This document shows positions 1 to 9,954 of a stretch of DNA of 64,000 nucleotides, piece after piece (position 1 is the stretch's first letter; every line of letters begins with the position of its first letter). The DNA is from Annulohypoxylon bovei var. microspora (taxonomy: Eukaryota > Ascomycota > Sordariomycetes > Xylariales > Hypoxylaceae), in the NCBI GenBank assembly GCA_022836615.1, contig MU405298.1:62001-126000 (forward strand), in the 5' to 3' direction. The notes below the pieces were generated by a model. The model did no database searches and had not been told where the DNA came from. It saw only the letters and a list, made by a program, of their open reading frames with translations. The translations under genes and the position numbers were made by a program.

Positions 1-757
1 GGGAAGATTGTCGTCTTAGGAATTCTGAACAGGGAAGATCAGGAGACATTTTTGAGTGCCAAGCGTGAAATGAAACGAGCTGCGAACGAATGGATGGACA
101 AACAGATACAGTTCTTCCAGCTCGAGCGACAGAACCTTCGAGACGCCAAACAACTCCGTCTCGAGGAGGCCGAGGATCGCAACGACCAGCGGGCTTTACG
201 AGCCGCTAAAAGTATCCGGATTAACATGGATATGTCTGACCGTAAGGAGGTTACCTTTGCCTGGGTCGATGGTGTCTTTTGGCAAAGATGGATCCGCACC
301 ACTTACGGCATCGATATTAAAGACGGCGAACGGGTTATAATCAACGACGAAGATGTGAGTTCGGAGAGTAACGGCTACTTACCTCGTTTGCATTTTACTA
401 ACTACGATATAGAACCGACGGTATTGGGATATGACTATCACTGGCAGCCCTATTGTTCCTTCGCGAGTATCGATCCTAGAGACCATCTCGAAGGTCACTT
501 CCTCTCCTCCCCTAATCAAACCTAAGCTCACGATCTCGAGTTTCGAGAAAATCTTCTTTGACATAAGAGTCACGTTCTCTGAACACCCGTACCTCTCTTT
601 CGGTTGCATAGCAGGCATCGGTCTAGGTTGCGCGTCGTGGTTCCGAGGACGACTCCGGAAGAATCGTAGCCATTTCCGTCTCGAAGATAACCTCCCTATC
701 AAGGAAATCAAGGAGGGTCTTCTTGGCAACACTGTTGCTAACGGAAAGAAGGATTAA
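1..757 (+). CDS. C-terminal part of an ER thioredoxin-domain (PDI family, Eps1-like) membrane protein
   Basis: Partial gene; its 5' part lies before the window. Exons <1-354 and 413-757 are joined across a 58-base intron (donor GTGAGT at 355, branch CTAAC near 397, acceptor AG at 411-412); the splice restores the frame so that INDED is followed by NRRYWD. The visible protein has a charged, coiled-coil-like stretch (KREMKRAANEWMDKQ...), then a tail with one hydrophobic segment (about YLSFGCIAGIGLGCASWF) followed by basic residues, consistent with a single-pass membrane anchor and cytosolic tail. The pattern matches my memory of the C-terminus of fungal thioredoxin-domain proteins related to yeast Eps1, which handle disulfides of ER membrane clients. 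The catalytic CxxC domains would be upstream and cannot be checked here. Confidence 0.72.
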
Positions 758-1438
758 GTAAACGATTTCCTTGCTGAAGAGCAAAGACTTGGAGCATCGG
801 CATTGGGAAGTCATGGGTTACTGGAGTTATATCATCCAGCGGGAGTTCTGTATAATACTCTTGTATCCTTGCGCTTGCACATGCCACCCATACAACTGTC
901 CATTGTCGTTTATTAAATTCGGTGTCTTGGTTAAGGACACGTTTATACCAGCTCAGAAAGCTATGGCGCGGCACGAAAGTTTGGGACTACGGGAACGAAT
1001 ATAGGAGAGGGAATGAGGACTGTCGGTAGAAAAAAAGAGAGTGGTAATACCAATCCACACTCTTCTGTTTCATCACGAAAGCAGAGAAAGCATCATCATA
1101 ATAATATTCCCTTATTACTTTATGTCTCTGCCTTGGCTTGTTGATCTGAACAGTGTTGTCTTATGCTTACCGTACCTATAATATGTACATGGAAGTCAAG
1201 GAAAAGGGGTGTTCTACTTACAACACGGGGTCTTCGTGTGTAATCTTCCCCTGAACTGTCACCGAAAGATAGAATGTGAAGTTAGAAGCTACAAAACTTG
1301 GTGCACATTACCGAGAAGTCAACACATGTACATAGTATCGGAAGTTATTCATTCAGGGAGATGTCTATCAACATAACCTAGGTACTCAAGAGAGCCTAGG
1401 TTTTCCAACACCTCTACTTGTGGTTCACCCGCGTACAT
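758..1438. other. Convergent intergenic region
   Basis: This stretch lies between the stop of the PDI-like gene (plus) and the stop of the phospholipase D gene (minus), so it should hold both 3' UTRs. No reading frame in it looks coding and I see no RNA gene. Confidence 0.6.
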
Positions 1439-4400
1439 CTAAGTGTAAATGGCATCCGTGAACGCATTCAGCGTGAGCCCATCCTTGGCCAGATCCTCGA
1501 CCTCGATCAAGAACTCGAGCGGCATCTCGACGAGGGTGCCGCGGACGCGGCTCAGCCACTCCTTGACCTCGGCGACGCCGCCGGGGAACTCGTCGCGCAC
1601 GACGTGGCCGTACTCGACCTTGCCGCTCTCGTCGCCCTTCTCCTCGGCCTTCTCGTCCTTCTTGTCGTCGCCGCTCGGGATCACGAAGTGCCGGCTGAAG
1701 AAGTCCTCGTACTGGTCCCACGTCCGCACGCGGTCGTTCGGCACCGGGTGGAACACCTTGCTGAACACCTCCGTGTTCGTGCGCGCCGTCCCCGCCCACA
1801 GCCGCCGGAAGTCCTCGCTCAGCGGGTCCTCGACCAGCCGGTCGGAGCGAGATCCCCAGTCGTACTCCTGCGCGTCGCGGTCCACCGGCGTCCAGTTCGC
1901 CGTCGGCTCGTCCCAGCGCTGGTCCGGCAGCAGGCCCAGGTGCTTGCGCCAGAGCTGGCGGCGCAGCGACGCCGCGAAGCGCGACGCCGTGTACGGGCGC
2001 CCGTTCATCACGCTGTCGACGGGCTCCGGGTCCTCGATGACGACGGCGATCTCGGAGTCGTGCGTGCCGAGCTGGCTGCGGTCGTTCAGGTTCGCCGACC
2101 CGCAGATCACGAGCCGGTCGTCCGCGATCAGCACCTTGCTGTGGATGTACAGCTCCTCCGACACGAAGGCGTCAAGCTCGGCCTCCTCGGACCCCTCCCA
2201 CGGCACAGACCGGATGTCCGGGCCCCCGTCCATGTAGCAGCTCGACACCGTGTCCCAGGTCCGGTCGTCGGTCCGCCGCGCCGCCGCTTGGTACCGCTCG
2301 TAGCTGCCGTCGTACCGCCCGTCCTCGTTGCCGCCGCCGTACGGGTACCCGCCGACGCGGTCGTCGATGTCGCGGCGCGCGTCTTCGTAGTCGACGCCGG
2401 ACTCTTGCTCGGCGCGGCGCAGGGTCGAGGAAGCGTTGAGGCGGTCGTAGTTGCGCAGGTTGTAGAAGCCGATGTAGCGGCGCCAGTCGTCAACGCCCTG
2501 CTGCTGCAGGCTCTCGATGATGCTGTGGCCGCCGCGGTTGATGCTGTTGTACTGGAACTCCATGATGGCGCGCGTGCCCAGGGCGCCGTCGGAGTGCAGG
2601 TCGCCCGCGAAGGCGGGCACCGCGGGCATCAGGACGATGACCTGGAAGTCCTCGTTATCGTTAAAGGCGCGCACGATGCGCGAGACGATGGTGGCGCCGA
2701 TCTTGTTCTCGACCGGGCGCTGCTCGTCGGAGGTCGCGGTGATGAAGAACTGGTTCTCGATGTAGACGAAGTGCTGCGCGTTCTCGATCGCGTTGATGTA
2801 CGCGTTGGCGATCGAGTGCTCGGTGGGGTGGCCGGCGGACCATTCGCAGCAGCTTGGGGGTAATTAGTATATATGATCTAAGTGAGATGGTGGTTTAGGG
2901 AGAGGATTAACTTGCCTTCGGCAGAGCTGGATCTTAACCTCGCCCGAACGTTCGTAATTGTTACGGCCACTATCGTGGTGTTCAGTACGCTGTTCGCCGT
3001 CCTCGCCGATGAGGTGTCTAAAACCCCGGTTCATCTGGCCCGGGAAATCACCCATAAAATGATGGTGTTGTTCAGGAGCCCGTTCGGCAGGACCGCCGAA
3101 GCCGATCTTCTCATATTTGCCGGTGTCTCTCTTAGTGTACTTCTCGCCAAATATGAAGTTCCTAGAAGACTGTCAGCTAAGTACTTCCTGGGGCTATGTA
3201 AAAACATACCATCGATCTGTGAAGTGGTCGATGAGACTGCCGACGATTGGACCCTTCAGGGAGATGGCAATATCTGACCAACCCATCCTCGAGCTCTTTG
3301 TTCGGTCGACTACAAGGCTTGTTAACATGTGTTGCATATAAGGCCTCGTATTTTATCGCTTACGCTTGTTGTGGTCCCAGTTCTCAACACCCTCGAAATC
3401 GTAGACTCGAGCGTTGTTAAAATCCTGGCCAGGGAATACGATCTCATCAAGATTGCCTGGGTGGGCATCGGCGATGGGGTGACCTATTATTGCTCAGCAT
3501 GCCTAAATTTTATCACCAATACCCCATCACCCGACTTACTGTTTGTATCGTATCTTCCAAAGCCTAAGACTTGTTAGCAATAGATCAAGACCCAGGGACT
3601 CTAACTTTCAACATACACATATCTAGACCACCCATGAAGGCAATACGTCGATCAACAACGCATAGCTTCTCGTGATGAGCCCAGTACAGGACAGTTTCAC
3701 CGAATGAACCATAGAGTTGCTTCAAGGCGTCTCCTGAGAACTTTGACAGGCTAAAATCGTCTAGTCTAAGATTGTTTAGGGACAAGTCGGAAAAGGCAGT
3801 CTCAAGCTTCTGTCTGTCTGTTGGTGTATGGTCAGGATGCCTGAACACCTTGATGTTTGGGTGTAAGGCCTCAAGAGCATGTTTGGTGTGCTAATAAGGG
3901 GGATTAGTAAGACTCAAAGCCTTAAAGCCAAGTAAAATACATACTGCGGAATCCACTGAAAAAGCCCAGCTTGTTAGTTCAACTTGTATTATTGCTAGCT
4001 AGCTAATGGGATACGTACGAGTCAAGGCCTGAGTAACCTCCTTATATACGATAATGCGAATTTCGACGCCTCTCTCAGCAGCGGCTCGCAACATATTGTC
4101 GAGACGGTACTGTTCATTGCGCGAAGGAGGTCGGCGAAGGTAGAGTTCGGGACTTAGCCACCAATCCAAGATGTAAACACTCTCTCTAGCCTCTATATCC
4201 TTTATTAGTAAATAATATTCAGCAGCATTATAGGGTTACATGTCCCTTACCTTCAAGGGCTAGAGATACAGCATGGAAGTATGACGCTCCGTCGACATAC
4301 CACTTTACGGAGCCGGAAGTCTCCGGCGCAAAGGATTGGAAGCGATAGTTGCTGATGTTTTCTTGTGGCTTAACATCCGCGCTGTTATCAGCGGACGACT

Positions 4401-4491
4401 GCTCAGCTTGTGGGCGCTCTTCCTCATCGTTATGGTGCAAAGCCTCTTTCACCTCGTGGAAGACGTCTTCCGCCCTACGGAAAAGATCCAT
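1439..4491 (-). CDS. PLD1: Phospholipase D (two HKD motifs), nine exons
   Basis: Hydrolyses phosphatidylcholine to phosphatidic acid and choline. On the minus strand the exons are 4491-4251, 4192-4019, 3955-3945, 3890-3617, 3563-3540, 3483-3364, 3309-3210, 3161-2916 and 2852-1439; every phase matches, giving 867 residues. HKD motif 1 is HEKLCVVD (about residue 215) and HKD motif 2 is HSKVLIAD (about 634) followed by GSANLNDRS; IENQFF and GSVKWYVDG are also typical. Both catalytic motifs are intact. No PX or PH domain is visible, so this is the short filamentous-fungal type rather than the long Spo14 form. Exons 3 (11 nt) and 5 (24 nt) are microexons, and intron 8 (2915-2853) starts with GCAAGT instead of GT. 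The last exon is strikingly G+C-rich compared with the first eight. The start is the first ATG in frame with the conserved N-terminus. Confidence 0.93.
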
Positions 4492-5362
4492 CCTGGAGAT
4501 AATGAGGGGTTACGTATGCAAATACTTTGGGGTATAACTAGAAAATGTTGTGAAGTTTCTAGAAAAGTAAATATCTAGACTACGAAAAAGAGAAGGACGA
4601 ATAGAACTAAATAGTGTCAAACTAGTAGATATATTCTACATCCATCCAATGTCTAGAATATGTATAAGCAAACAACTAATAGTCCAAGATGACCCTTCTG
4701 GTCAGGTTGAATCACGGCTTATTATGGAGGGGTGAGAGAGTGGCCTTGGTGGGACCAGGACTCTTTCAAGCTGAAGTCTTGGCTTGCATCAGCCCCCTAA
4801 TAGCGACTATGGACAAATCAAGTTTCGTTTTCAATGTTAGTACCTACGTCAGGGGAACTTGCAACCAATTCCAGTAAATACGATGTATCAATGGTCACAC
4901 TTGGAAGGGGTTTGCTTGTAAGCTGAGGTGCTGGTAGAACGTAACTGGATGTAACTGGACCTATGAGTTGTAATTATGCCCCTCCCCCACTAGAGGTTAC
5001 GAGGTGCTGGATGTAATATTATGCACTGTATGAAATACTGTAATTGATAGAGACAATACGGAAAAAGAGTGACAGTTTTCGGTTGTGATAGCGGAGTGTG
5101 GAGGATGTTTCAAGGAGTTTTTCCGGGAGTACAGCATTGTCGCGTGACACTGTGCAACAATTCCACCTGTACATGGTACAATACAATACATACCTGTAGG
5201 CGGTGGACCCTGACTGCCTTACCGCCTTCGAAAGAGCGGCAGAATTATTGGCCCACTAAAATTTTCAATCGTCCCACTTTACCACTTTACACTTTTACTA
5301 CTATGCGCAAACCTCCCATTGATCGCAACGACAACAACATATTCCAAATTGACTAAGTCAAT
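4492..5362. promoter_or_regulatory. Divergent promoter region between phospholipase D and ESF1
   Basis: The two start codons face away from each other across about 870 bases, so both promoters must lie here. No convincing TATA box or binding-site cluster stands out. Short frames in the stretch do not look coding. Confidence 0.5.
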
Positions 5363-7414
5363 ATGCCGGCGAAGCAATCTAAGAAACAGGATGGCTCGTC
5401 AGCCGCTGCGACTGGCGATTCGCGATTCTCCAATTTCGAGTCCGATCCACGTTTCCGCTTACCTTCGAAGAGTCGCAACAAGACCACCCTCGACAAGCGT
5501 TTCTCGCGCATGCTCAAGGATGATGACTTTATCGCAAGCGCCAAAGTAGATAAATATGGTAGAAAATTGAAACCGGACAACAAGAAGAAGGCACTCAAAA
5601 ACATATACAATGCGGAAGACGACGAGGATGACGAGATTGATGAGGATGATGTCGTCGAACGGGAGCTTCAGAAGGCCCACACCAAAATCGACCCGGCTCG
5701 TGGTGGCGGTTTCTCATCATCTGAGTCAGAATCCGATTCTGAACCTGATGCTGAGGATGACCAAGATGAAGAGGAAGGAGGAGCAAAGGTTGATACGTCT
5801 GCGAGTATGCAAAGGCTGCGCGACGCTCAAGCAGACGTCGAAACAGGAGAGGTTACAAAGCGCCTAGCTATTGTAAATCTCGATTGGGATTATATAAAGT
5901 CTGCCGATTTATTGGCGCTTTTCTCTAGTTTCGTACCTAAAGGCGGACGGATCGAGCGAATTTCTATCTACCCCAGCGAGTTTGGCAAGGGACGAATGCA
6001 ACGGGAGGAGTTAGAAGGGCCCCCTCAGGAAATATTCAAGAAAGGCTCAGATTCACAAGACGAAGATTCAGGGCCAGAATCCGAGGAAGACAGCGAGGAT
6101 GATGACGAAAAAATAAAAAATGAACTCCTCCAGGAAGGGAATGATCAGGATTTTGACAGCGATGCCCTTCGAGCCTACCAATTAGACCGGTTGCGGTATT
6201 ATTACGCTGTCATGATATGTTCTGACACAGCTACGGCAAACAAGATATATCAAGCTACCGACGGCACGGAATACCAATCCTCTTCGAATTTCATGGATTT
6301 ACGGTTTATACCTGACGACGTCACTTTCGACGACGAGCCTAGAGACGAGTGCGATTCTATAACACCGGATTATAAGCCAACTGAGTTTACAACTGATGCT
6401 CTGCAACACTCGAAAGTCAAACTCACGTGGGACATCCATCCCGAAGACACCTCTCGACAGGAGGATATCAAGCGAGCATTTAGTGGTAGCCGCGCGCAAC
6501 TTGAGGAGAACGATTTGCGTGCATACCTTGCAAGTGATAGCGATGATGATGGCGTCCAGGACGAGAACGAGAACGAGGATGAGCCCGAAGTGGCAAACGA
6601 CGAACCAAAGTTGACGAAAAAGGAGTTAAAAGCAAAGAAACTCCGGGAGGCTTTAGGTTTGGGCTCTGAGCCATCGGCCCGACCTTCAAAATCCAAACCA
6701 GTTGGGGATATGCAAGTCACATTCTCTGCTGCGTTAATGGATGGCAATGATAAAAAGAAGAAGGAGCCAGAGGCTGAAGAGACTACGTTGGAGAAGTACG
6801 TGCGTAAGGAACGAGAGAGAAAGGCCCGGAGAAAGGAGAAGGCGGTGGAAAAGCGGAATGAACCCGAAAACCAAGACGAAGCAGATGGTGGTGAGACTGC
6901 AGAGCCTCAAGATGAACTCGGTTTCGATGACCCCTTCTTCACTACTGAGGAGCCCGTTAAGAAATCTAAGAATCTTGAAAAGAAAGAGGAACGTCGCAAG
7001 AGGCGAGAAACGAAGGATGCTGAGGCAGCCGAGAATGCCGCGCAGAAAGCTCATTTGGAGCGAATTATGGCAGATGATTCTAAGGAAGCTGCCGAGCACC
7101 TTGATCACTTCAATATGAATGAAATCGCTCGAGCAGAAAAACTGAAATCCAAGAAGTTTAAGAAGAAGGGGAAGAAAGAAGCTGAAGACCATGGCGGCCT
7201 TCAACAAGGGTTCGAGATGGATGTCAAGGACGATCGATTCAAGGCTGTATTCGAAAGCCACGAATTTGCTATCGATCCATCAAATCCTAAATTCAAGGCT
7301 ACTCAGGGAATGAAGCAGTTGCTCGACGAAAGACGCAAAAAGCGGAAAAATAATCCGGATGGGGAAAGTGGACAGCAGCGACAGAACGCCAAAGCTAAGA
7401 AGCAAAGGAGATAG
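5363..7414 (+). CDS. ESF1: Pre-rRNA-processing protein Esf1
   Basis: Single exon, 683 residues, ATG at 5363. Esf1 is a nucleolar factor of the small-subunit processome needed for 18S rRNA maturation. The N-terminus (DPRFRLPSKSR, DKRFSRML) is the conserved Esf1 start. Long acidic stretches alternate with lysine-rich coiled-coil-like segments. A central RNA-recognition-like block (RLAIVNLDWDYI, FVPKGGRIERISIYPSEFG) is typical of the family. Near the C-terminus, DDRFKAVFESHEFAIDPS followed by a basic tail is the NUC153 domain. Length is close to the usual 630-750 residues. It shares the upstream region with the divergent phospholipase D gene. Confidence 0.96.
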   Translation: MPAKQSKKQDGSSAAATGDSRFSNFESDPRFRLPSKSRNKTTLDKRFSRMLKDDDFIASAKVDKYGRKLKPDNKKKALKNIYNAEDDEDDEIDEDDVVERELQKAHTKIDPARGGGFSSSESESDSEPDAEDDQDEEEGGAKVDTSASMQRLRDAQADVETGEVTKRLAIVNLDWDYIKSADLLALFSSFVPKGGRIERISIYPSEFGKGRMQREELEGPPQEIFKKGSDSQDEDSGPESEEDSEDDDEKIKNELLQEGNDQDFDSDALRAYQLDRLRYYYAVMICSDTATANKIYQATDGTEYQSSSNFMDLRFIPDDVTFDDEPRDECDSITPDYKPTEFTTDALQHSKVKLTWDIHPEDTSRQEDIKRAFSGSRAQLEENDLRAYLASDSDDDGVQDENENEDEPEVANDEPKLTKKELKAKKLREALGLGSEPSARPSKSKPVGDMQVTFSAALMDGNDKKKKEPEAEETTLEKYVRKERERKARRKEKAVEKRNEPENQDEADGGETAEPQDELGFDDPFFTTEEPVKKSKNLEKKEERRKRRETKDAEAAENAAQKAHLERIMADDSKEAAEHLDHFNMNEIARAEKLKSKKFKKKGKKEAEDHGGLQQGFEMDVKDDRFKAVFESHEFAIDPSNPKFKATQGMKQLLDERRKKRKNNPDGESGQQRQNAKAKKQRR

Positions 7415-7932
7415 AGTCGAGAACCCCTAAATTAATAGAATTCCACACGTGGGCAGTACGCCTAGTTCCCATTACTCAGACTTGCCAATCACAGTTTTTG
7501 TCCTTCGTATCATAATAACTCACCCTCTTCTAGCTGAAAGCCTTGGCAATGAATATCACATTAAAAAACTAGCGATTGCGTAGCATTCAACTCCTCGGAC
7601 ATACGGTTGCTAACCATGCCATAGAAATATTTAATCTCGCCAACACCTTATTGGCTATCTCTATAACGAAGAATCCCAACATACAAAGAACTGTCAAGAC
7701 CCACATCTTGAATCATCATGATTGTTGCTCTTCCGCGCGCCTAACGCCGTATACACAGCCACTTGGAGCCTTGTGTTGGTAAGGATTAAGCAAGGGATAA
7801 CGATATATCCCCACACTACTCAAGCAAGCGGCGCTGTCCATTTTCATTCGGCTTGTTAAACCTCATTATATCGATGATTATCACCTAAATTATCTAATTT
7901 TTACTTCGTGTATCAAAAATACGTTGACATCT
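7415..7932. other. Intergenic region between ESF1 and the dehydrogenase gene
   Basis: It holds the ESF1 3' end and the presumed promoter of the downstream dehydrogenase. I see no gene in it. Confidence 0.5.
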
Positions 7933-9207
7933 ATGGCCGGGACTGTCATCTTCACCGGAGCAAACAGCTCATTGGGAATACCGGCTATCAGCCACCTTCT
8001 TGAGAACTATCTAGAGCATACACTTGTTTTAACCGTAAGGGATCCCTCAGGGGCGGACGTCAATACGAACAGGTACGAAAGACGCAAATACGCGCGTTGG
8101 TTCAATTCTAACATCATTAGGTTGCGCGACGTTATATCTCAGTATCCAAGAGCAAAGGCATCAATACACCAACTGGACCTAGCCAGCCTTTCTTCTGTGC
8201 ATAACTGGGCTCAGAATATAGCTAGAGACATCGAAGACAACAAGTATCCCCCTATCAAGGCTATTATCTGTGCTGCCTATCGTTGGAACTTCGTTCGCGA
8301 TCCGCAACCTACGGCCGATGGGCTTGATGAGACCCTGCAGATCAGCCATGTCTCCCACGTGGCTCTGATCCTACGATTAATCGGAAAGTTCAGCCCGGGC
8401 GGAGGACGGATCTTGCTCTTCTCCAGCGACACGCATGCCCCTGGCGGAAGCGTCGGCGAGCGATATCCGCCCGGGATTCCTCAGGACCTGAGCCTCCTAG
8501 CAAAACCTATCGTGTATGAGGACAGATTCGGCCGCGGCTTTCAGAACTACGCAAATGTGAAGCTTGTCATTACCTGCTGGATGTACGCGTTGAATCGGTA
8601 TCTGCAAAAGGTATGTCTCGCATTCTATCTTTCATAGTTACCCCTAAGAGGATAGGCTTACTTACGCATGTTACCACTTTTAGGACGCAGGTCTAAGCAA
8701 CATCACGGCGGTCGCTATGAATCCAGGTAATCTTGTAGATTCTCGCGCCCTGCAGACTAATACGCCCTGGTGGTATCCTTATAGTAAGTATATCAATTTA
8801 TTCATCCCCCCTTGCAATCCTAGCGTCAGGATCTCCTGAGCAAGCATTTCTATGATCTCTCACTTGAGCATTCTGCAGGATTCATCCATGGCCCTCGTAA
8901 GTTTTACACTATAGTAGTTGCTGACACCGTCATTTCAGTGCAGAGATTCGTTTTGCAGCCCTTCTTACCACTGCATCGCCTCAGAGACCCGACAATGCGT
9001 ACCGCTGCCCTGGCTGGGATTGACGTGACAGAACTTGCACTCAATCAGGCTTACGTAAGCGAGCGAGGTTTCTTCACATTCTTGAAGAAAGATCAGAGTT
9101 CCCCTGAAAGCCAAGATGAAGCAAAGCAGGAAGCGCTCTGGAGCAAAAGCTTAGAGTGGGCAAGGATTATGGAGGGTGATACTGCACTCAAAGTAGCTTA
9201 TGAGTAG
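7933..9207 (+). CDS. Short-chain dehydrogenase/reductase (NAD(P)-binding Rossmann fold)
   Basis: Proposed exons are 7933-8072, 8121-8610, 8684-8783 and 8939-9207 (332 residues). The dinucleotide motif TGANSSLG starts at about residue 7, the catalytic serine lies in LLFSSD, and YANVK supplies the YxxxK pair, so the active site looks complete. The C-terminal part (DPTMRTAA, SSPESQDEAKQEALW) matches a fungal SDR family of about 330 residues that resembles retinol dehydrogenases; its substrate is unknown. The start is the ATG just before AGTVIFTG. The first intron (48 bases) is a multiple of three and could be retained, adding 16 residues. In the last intron, 8879-8896 (acceptor GCAG before, donor GTAAGT after) could be an in-frame 18-nt microexon. 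The gene converges on the MFS transporter gene. Confidence 0.82.
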
Positions 9208-9954
9208 TTGATGGATCATATTGATATCTTGAGTATATGTATAACTATATTAAATCGATGTTTATTGTTTTCCCTGATTTTATCTAATATTGTTCGTTGA
9301 TGAGGTATTGAGACTTTAGCGCACTGTGAGAGAAGCTTTGTTTTAGTGGCTGAGTGTCCTGGGATATAGCGGTCAACTACAAAAGCTTAGCGAACTTTTA
9401 ATCACTGTTAGGCTTAAGGCTAATGCTAATACAGTGCCGATTAACTACCTACCAATCTAATTACGTGCGAAACTTTTGGCCTTGACCTTCGTAAATAGGG
9501 GCTAGAAACACTTCTTTACCAACATAGGCAACGAACTAAAAAGTTCCAGAATGGGTTCGCTTATATGACTATCACTGACTAGACGTATTGATCAGGAGGA
9601 TATGTTTTATTGGTACTGGACGATAGTGGATGCAATTTTTATTAATTTGTCCAGTGAGTCTGTCGTGAGATTATCCCTGAACGTCCAATACCTAATTGTC
9701 CTAAACTCGCTCAATGCTGCCTGAAATTCCCAATCTATCATTCACAAAAGATCATAATATCATTACCTCATCCTTCGTACCGTTCTCCTAAATTCTATGC
9801 TTGTATCTGATACCTTAAGCGATAAACTAAAGAAAAAAATTGGCCCTAAGACAATGATAATACCGTGGTACCATAAGACCATGTCAGCAGGCCTTGGACA
9901 CTGTTGTGGCATAACACCCCCGGGAGCCCATATGGAAATATGTCCCGAGACGAA
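9208..9954. other. Convergent intergenic region
   Basis: AT-rich spacer between two convergent 3' ends; nothing coding is supported in it. Confidence 0.5.

Noticed and set aside
1418..2863. 481-codon plus-strand open frame over the last phospholipase D exon
   Set aside because: It is the antisense of a G+C-rich coding exon; its Leu/Val/Arg/Ala-rich translation is the typical shadow of C/G-ending codons and has no family features.
2882..3277. 131-codon plus-strand frame with a hydrophobic start
   Set aside because: It lies opposite exons 7 and 8 of phospholipase D, which join in phase and match conserved PLD sequence.
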